Positions 58,760 to 64,000 of a stretch of DNA of 64,000 bases are shown here, in pieces. A program made the position numbers and the translations under genes. Origin of the DNA: Gammaproteobacteria bacterium (GTDB lineage: Bacteria > Pseudomonadota > Gammaproteobacteria > Steroidobacterales > Steroidobacteraceae); assembly GCA_017577615.1 (NCBI GenBank), contig PKRE01000003.1, forward strand, positions 62,001 through 126,000, written 5' to 3'. Position 1 is the stretch's first letter. Each line of letters starts with the position of its first letter. Under the pieces are notes generated by a model. The model saw nothing but the letters and a program-made list of their open reading frames with translations. It was not told the origin of the DNA and did not search any database.

Positions 58760-59563
58760 ATGAGTTCGTCAGATCGCGATACAAGAACGACCGCCCTGCA
58801 AAACGGACCGGTGTACGAGCAACCGCTCAACGAGCGGATGCGTACCTTTCTGCGCCTCGACTTCCTCTATCAGCAGACGCTGTACCACGAAGAGCACGAG
58901 GACCCGTGGTCGACTCGGGCTGCCGTCAGCTCCTTGCTTGATATTCTTGCGATCACGGCACGCGGTGACATTCGCAGTGAAGTGCTGAAAGAGCTGGAGC
59001 GGCAGATGACTATCATGCACGAGTATCAGTCGCGCCCTGGCGTCGACGCGGCACGCCTCAACTCGGTGCTCTCGAATCTCGCGCGGCTGCGCGCCGAGCT
59101 GCTTGCCGCCGGCGCGCTATTCATGCAACGCCTGCGTGACTCTGAGTTCTTGAACGCCATCAAGCACAGGAGCTCCATCCCGGGCGGCACGTGCGAGTTC
59201 GATCTGCCGGATTACCGTCACTGGCTCGACCAACCCTTCGAGGTCCGATCCGCAGCTTTCGCTGACTGGATGTCGACGATCCGACCACTTTGCGACGCGG
59301 TCACGGAGCTCTTGTGGCTCACCCGGCAGTCGGCGCGTCCGCGCCCGGAAGTCGCCACCCGCGGCACGTTTCAGGTCGTATTCGATCGCGACACCCCAAG
59401 TCAGCTCTTGCGGATCACGCTGCCGCCGGGCACCTCCTTGTTTCCCGAGATCAGTGGCAGTCATCACCGCTGCAGCATCCGCTTCATGAACTGGATCGAC
59501 GTGAATCAGCGCCCCGTCCAGACGACGGAAGACGTGAACTTCCTGCTCACCGTGTGCGCCTGA
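58760..59563 (+). CDS. zapD: Cell division protein ZapD
   Basis: The 267-residue protein matches ZapD, which cross-links FtsZ filaments at the division ring. Landmarks are YEQPLNERMRTFLRLDFLYQ at the start, the helical core with QMTIMHEYQSRPGVD and ELLAAGALFMQRLRDSEFLN, the segment CEFDLPDYRHWLDQP, and the C-terminal RCSIRFMNWIDVNQRPVQ. It precedes yacG, as in other gammaproteobacteria. coaE, usually upstream, is replaced here by dsbA. The start codon has only a very close CAGCAGG. Confidence 0.93.
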   Translation: MSSSDRDTRTTALQNGPVYEQPLNERMRTFLRLDFLYQQTLYHEEHEDPWSTRAAVSSLLDILAITARGDIRSEVLKELERQMTIMHEYQSRPGVDAARLNSVLSNLARLRAELLAAGALFMQRLRDSEFLNAIKHRSSIPGGTCEFDLPDYRHWLDQPFEVRSAAFADWMSTIRPLCDAVTELLWLTRQSARPRPEVATRGTFQVVFDRDTPSQLLRITLPPGTSLFPEISGSHHRCSIRFMNWIDVNQRPVQTTEDVNFLLTVCA

Positions 59564-59680
59564 GCTCCGCAGCCCACGCGAGTCACGGCCGAAACGTCGT
59601 CAGGGACTTGCGAGCGCGATGTGCAAGCCCCATTGAAACAGCTCACGACATCAACCTGAGAACGGCCATTCCTTCGAGCC

Positions 59681-59899
59681 ATGCCTACGGTTTCCTGCCC
59701 GACTTGCGGGCGCACAGTGGAATGGGCCCCCACATCGCGTTGGCGCCCCTTTTGCAGCGAGCGCTGCAAGCTCATTGACCTGGGTGCTTGGGCGTCCGGA
59801 GAACGGGTCATCCCGGGCGAGCCGCTGGATGCGCTTCCCAGCAACCACCCGCTCGAGGATAACGAGCGTCACGACAAGCCTGAGAGTGGCGGGGAATAG
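59681..59899 (+). CDS. yacG: DNA gyrase inhibitor YacG
   Basis: The 72-residue zinc protein has the YacG four-cysteine finger: Cys6 and Cys9 in VSCPTCGRTVEW, Cys25 and Cys29 in RPFCSERCKLIDLG, then WASGERVIPGEP. YacG binds GyrB and blocks DNA binding by gyrase. It lies 117 bases after zapD and is convergent with the prolyl oligopeptidase gene. Confidence 0.93.
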   Translation: MPTVSCPTCGRTVEWAPTSRWRPFCSERCKLIDLGAWASGERVIPGEPLDALPSNHPLEDNERHDKPESGGE

Positions 59900-59986
59900 G
59901 GAGATCGACAGCGTCCAGACGCTTCTTTCCAAAACCCAGCGTCCAGATCCCGGTGTCGCGCACGTCGTGGCCCGATTTAGCGCCGC

Positions 59987-62128
59987 CTAGCCCACGTCCA
60001 TCTTCAACGCCCACACCAGGAAAGCCCACTGATCGGCGAAGTCTTCGATCTGCATCCACATGGGCTTACCCGCACCATGCCCGGCGCGCGTTTCCACGCG
60101 TAGCAAAATGGGATTCTCGCAGCCCTGCGCGCGCTGGAGAGCAGCTGCGTACTTGTAGCTGTGCCACGGCACGACACGATCGTCGCGATCGGCCGTGGTG
60201 ATGAGCGTCGGCGGATAGCAGACTCCGTCGCGAACCCGATGGTACGGCGAGTAAGCATAAAGCGCCTTGAACTCGTCTTCGTTCTCGCTCAGGCCGTAAT
60301 CGCTGGCCCATTGTCGCGCATTAGAGCTCGGGGTGTGATAGCGCAGCATGTCCAGCACGCCGACGGCGGGCAGCGCCGCCCCGAACAGCTCCGGGCGCTG
60401 ATTCAATACCGCAGCGACGAGTAACCCACCGTTGCTGCGCCCGCGGATCGCGAGCCTCGGCGCGGAGGTGTATCGCTCGGCAATCAACCATTCCGCGGCG
60501 GCGATGAAGTCGTCGAATACATTCTGCTTCTGGAGCTTTGTGCCCGCCGAGTGCCATGCCTCGCCGTACTCGGAGCCGCCGCGGATATTGGCGACAGCGT
60601 ACACGCCGCCGAGCTCGAGCCATACTGCGACGGGCGTGCTGAACGCCGGCTGCTGCGCGAGGTTGAAACCGCCGTAGCCGTACAGCATCACGGGCGCCTG
60701 CCCGTTCTTCACGAAATCCTTCTTCCGGGTGATGAACATTGGCACACGCGTCCCGTCCTTGCTTCGATAAAACACCTGCTCGGTCACGTACGCGCTCATG
60801 TCCATCGCAAGTTTCGGTGCACGGAAGAGCGATACCTCGCCACTGAGCACATCGAGCCGCCAGATCGAGGCGGGCGTCAGGAAATCTGTGTAGGAAAAGA
60901 AGGTCTCGGTATCATGCACGCCACCGTAGAAACCGTCGGCCCGCCCCAGCCCTGGCAACTTGACCTCGTAGAGCGACTTGCCCTCAAGATCGCTGACGCG
61001 CACGATGGAATGCGCGTCCTCCAGATATTCCGCGATGACTCGTCCGCTGAGTATGCTCGTGCGGCGCAAAGCGGACTTCGCCTCCGGCAGGACGTCGCGC
61101 CAGTGCTCACGCGCCGGCCGAGCGAGATCAATGGCGACCAGACGTGCATTCGGCGCACCGGCCGTCGTGCGCACGTAGAACACCCCGTCGATCGCGGCGA
61201 TGAAGTCGTATTCGGCATCGTACGTATCGATGAGTCGCACCACCTCGCCTACCGGCGCTCCCTTCGCGTCGAGCCGGTAGTAGTAGAGTCCGGTCTGCTG
61301 CGAGCCGTCGTATAAGAAGATGACGAGATAACGCCCGTCGTCGCTCACCAACGGATACGGATTGGCGGTGGGATGGTCGTCGACTTTGAAGATGAGCGTA
61401 TCGCTGGCGACCGGCGTGCCGAGAACGTGCCGATAGACCTCGCGTTGCTTGGAGCCGTCACCGGTCCCGTCAGGCAGGGTGGGGTAGCGTGCGTAGTAAA
61501 CCGATTTCGAATCGGCCGTCCAAGCAACGTCCGCGAACTTGATGAAACGCAGCACCTCGGGCAAGTCCTTACCCGTGTTGACATCGCGGAAGTGCCATGT
61601 GCGCCAATCGGTGCCGCCATCGGACAAGCTATAGGCGATGATCCTGCCATCGGGGCTCGGCACCACTTCGCCCAAGGCGATCGTTCCATCTGGGCTCAAC
61701 TCATTTGGATCGAGCAGCACACGCGGCTCCCCGTCCAATGACTCGGCTACGTACAGCACACTTTGATTCTGCAAGCCGTCGTTGCGCAGATAGAAATACC
61801 GCCCACCTTTGACGATCGGCACGCCATAGCGCTCGTAGTTCCACAGCTCGGTGAGCCGAGCCTTGATGCGCTCGCGCGCCGGGATCGACTCCAAAAATGG
61901 TTGCGCGAGCGCATTCTGCGCGTCGACCCATGCCTTCGTCTGCGGGCTGTCGAGGTCTTCGAGCCATCGATACGGATCGTGGACACGTACCCCGTGGTAC
62001 ACATCCCAATGATCGACACGTTTCGTCTCCGGGTAAGTCATGGCTGATTGCGAGCTCGGCTTGGCCGGCGGATCAGATGTGCAAGCAGCGATCAGCAGCA
62101 CCGTTACCGTGGTAAAGACTCGAACCAT
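59987..62128 (-). CDS. Prolyl oligopeptidase (S9A), lipoprotein
   Basis: The ATG at 62128 follows GGGGGG and gives 713 residues. A lipobox LIAAC (Cys16) predicts a periplasmic lipid-anchored enzyme. The N-terminal part is the seven-bladed propeller (HGVRVHDPYRWLEDLDSPQT; YSLSDGGTDWRTWHFRDV). The C-terminal alpha/beta hydrolase has the nucleophile in IRGRSNGGLLVAAVL, with Asp in TTADRDDRVVPWHS and His in RAGHGAGKP. It cleaves proline-containing oligopeptides after Pro. It sits between yacG and mutT, a position usually without such a gene. TTG codons at 62134 and 62131 are less likely starts. Confidence 0.93.
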   Translation of the reverse strand: MVRVFTTVTVLLIAACTSDPPAKPSSQSAMTYPETKRVDHWDVYHGVRVHDPYRWLEDLDSPQTKAWVDAQNALAQPFLESIPARERIKARLTELWNYERYGVPIVKGGRYFYLRNDGLQNQSVLYVAESLDGEPRVLLDPNELSPDGTIALGEVVPSPDGRIIAYSLSDGGTDWRTWHFRDVNTGKDLPEVLRFIKFADVAWTADSKSVYYARYPTLPDGTGDGSKQREVYRHVLGTPVASDTLIFKVDDHPTANPYPLVSDDGRYLVIFLYDGSQQTGLYYYRLDAKGAPVGEVVRLIDTYDAEYDFIAAIDGVFYVRTTAGAPNARLVAIDLARPAREHWRDVLPEAKSALRRTSILSGRVIAEYLEDAHSIVRVSDLEGKSLYEVKLPGLGRADGFYGGVHDTETFFSYTDFLTPASIWRLDVLSGEVSLFRAPKLAMDMSAYVTEQVFYRSKDGTRVPMFITRKKDFVKNGQAPVMLYGYGGFNLAQQPAFSTPVAVWLELGGVYAVANIRGGSEYGEAWHSAGTKLQKQNVFDDFIAAAEWLIAERYTSAPRLAIRGRSNGGLLVAAVLNQRPELFGAALPAVGVLDMLRYHTPSSNARQWASDYGLSENEDEFKALYAYSPYHRVRDGVCYPPTLITTADRDDRVVPWHSYKYAAALQRAQGCENPILLRVETRAGHGAGKPMWMQIEDFADQWAFLVWALKMDVG

Positions 62129-62524
62129 CAACAACCCCCCACCAGTCCGAAACGAGCCTCACTGGGATACCTATCCGAGCGTGTCGCCACCCTCCAAAGC
62201 GAACCCAGTCGGGTTGAGCTCTCTCGCGCCATGAACGCTTCAAGTTCACCCGCGGCGCCATGGTGCACGCGGATCTTGCCTGTCGCAACGGCGACAGCTG
62301 TGCATCGTTCATGCGTGCCACACTGGCATGCCTTGTCGCATTCTCGGCACCAATATGGGACAGCGCAGCGAGCTGCCGACGGGGCTTGGGGCTGCGGAGT
62401 TGCACGCGAAGCGTTCTTCGCATCGTGCACAGAAGAGCGCCGCGCTGGAATGCCGCAACCGACGTGACTGGCTCACATCGGCGTGTTCGTGACGGCACTG
62501 AGGCGAAGCGACACGACGAACGCG
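62129..62524. other. Intergenic region upstream of the oligopeptidase, no gene seen
   Basis: The 396 bases between mutT and the oligopeptidase gene, both leftward, contain several frames. One of 100 codons is cysteine-rich and ends at 62128. None has a ribosome-binding site plus a protein-like sequence. The oligopeptidase promoter must lie here, but I could not place it. Confidence 0.35.
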
Positions 62525-62944
62525 CTAGGTCCGAGCCCGAAATGCGTAAGCACGAAGCGCAGCGATCATGGGCCGGTCGGCCTCCAGCAACCCGACGCGA
62601 TCGAGCTCGTCGAGCGCAACCCATTGCAGCGCTTGAGCATCGAGCGACCGAGGCTCCCCTTGGTATGTCTCGATCACCCAGAGGTCGAGAAAAACCGTGC
62701 GCTCCGGATATCGATACTCGTAAGCGAGCAGTGGATGTCCACGAAGCGCCTCGATGCCGAGCTCTTCGCGAAGCTCTCGGCGTAGACCTTCGAAGCGGTC
62801 CTCACCAGCCTCGAGCTTGCCGCCCGGGAACTCCCAGCCGCCCGCCATGTGCTTGCCCGCAGGGCGCTGCGCGATCAGCACGCGTCCCGAGGAATCGAAC
62901 AAAGCCGCGGCGACGACGTGTATACGTGGGCTGGGGGCGGCCAC
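62525..62944 (-). CDS. mutT: 8-oxo-dGTP diphosphatase MutT
   Basis: The 139-residue Nudix hydrolase starts at a GTG. The Nudix box GGKLEAGEDRFEGLRRELRE continues ELGI and matches the consensus. HVVAAALFDSSGRVLIAQRP and MAGGWEFPGG are typical of MutT. It cleans the nucleotide pool of oxidised dGTP. It begins 9 bases after secA and is presumably co-transcribed with it, as in E. coli. Confidence 0.93.
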   Translation of the reverse strand: MAAPSPRIHVVAAALFDSSGRVLIAQRPAGKHMAGGWEFPGGKLEAGEDRFEGLRRELREELGIEALRGHPLLAYEYRYPERTVFLDLWVIETYQGEPRSLDAQALQWVALDELDRVGLLEADRPMIAALRAYAFRART

Positions 62945-62953
62945 AGCCCACGC

Positions 62954-64000
<1,047 letters not shown>

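Noticed and set aside
62128..62430. Cysteine-rich 100-codon frame upstream of the oligopeptidase
   Set aside because: No ribosome-binding site, Cys spacing does not match a known zinc motif, and it overlaps the oligopeptidase start.
62073..62624. 183-codon minus frame overlapping mutT
   Set aside because: It is the shadow of mutT in another frame and continues into non-coding DNA.

Overview
The window reads as chromosomal DNA of a high-GC gammaproteobacterium. The best evidence is at the right end, where zapD and yacG converge on mutT and secA as in enteric bacteria and Pseudomonas. glnE and the glucan pair opgG/opgH agree with this. A Steroidobacter- or Nevskia/Xanthomonas-like lineage is my inference from overall gene style, not something the sequence proves. 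No rRNA, tRNA, phage, transposase or CRISPR locus was seen.

Layout. 1-8532: a truncated exported gene, then a rightward cassette for envelope redox or surface proteins. It encodes a di-heme lipoprotein related to the hydrazine-synthase alpha family, an SH3 plus beta-barrel protein, a lipoprotein beta-barrel, a TlpA thioredoxin, a tiny DUF4266 lipoprotein ending in GGCGCN, a DUF3570 barrel and a DUF3187 barrel. 8551-17200: agmatine deiminase, a PaiB-like protein, a zf-CHCC protein, glnE, a trypsin-fold protein lacking the catalytic serine, and the flavin transferase ApbE. These genes are separated by arrays of G-rich palindromic repeats and by 7-bp-periodic repeats. 17226-25093: a leftward operon (nucleotidyltransferase, glgX, treZ, treY) that would make trehalose from glycogen or maltodextrin. 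It is divergent from opgG-opgH (25360-29072), which make osmoregulated periplasmic glucans. Together these look like an osmotic-stress region. 29276-38709: a hemerythrin with a basic tail, then two overlapping paralogous hybrid histidine kinases with unusual sensor ectodomains built of OB-like repeats.

39081-52749: mixed housekeeping and accessory genes. They include an SDR/DoxX fusion with a DUF2269 partner, an FAD/Rieske oxidoreductase, an AsmA-like DUF748 protein, a small Myb/SANT protein with a histone-like tail, a barrel protein, a 52-residue membrane protein, a DOMON-like protein, a NamZ-type muramidase and a Ser/Thr kinase with a large TPR-like region. 53053-64000: a HAD-phosphatase/HerA-like ATPase fusion, an M3 peptidase, an FKBP isomerase, dsbA, zapD, yacG, a prolyl oligopeptidase lipoprotein, mutT and the 3' end of secA.

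The most promising material for new biology is the envelope redox cassette, because a DUF3570 protein with a possible flavinylation motif sits near an ApbE. Next are the repeat arrays, which supply a ribosome-binding site and stop codons to neighbouring genes, and the kinase pair, in which one partner has a decayed ATP-binding domain.
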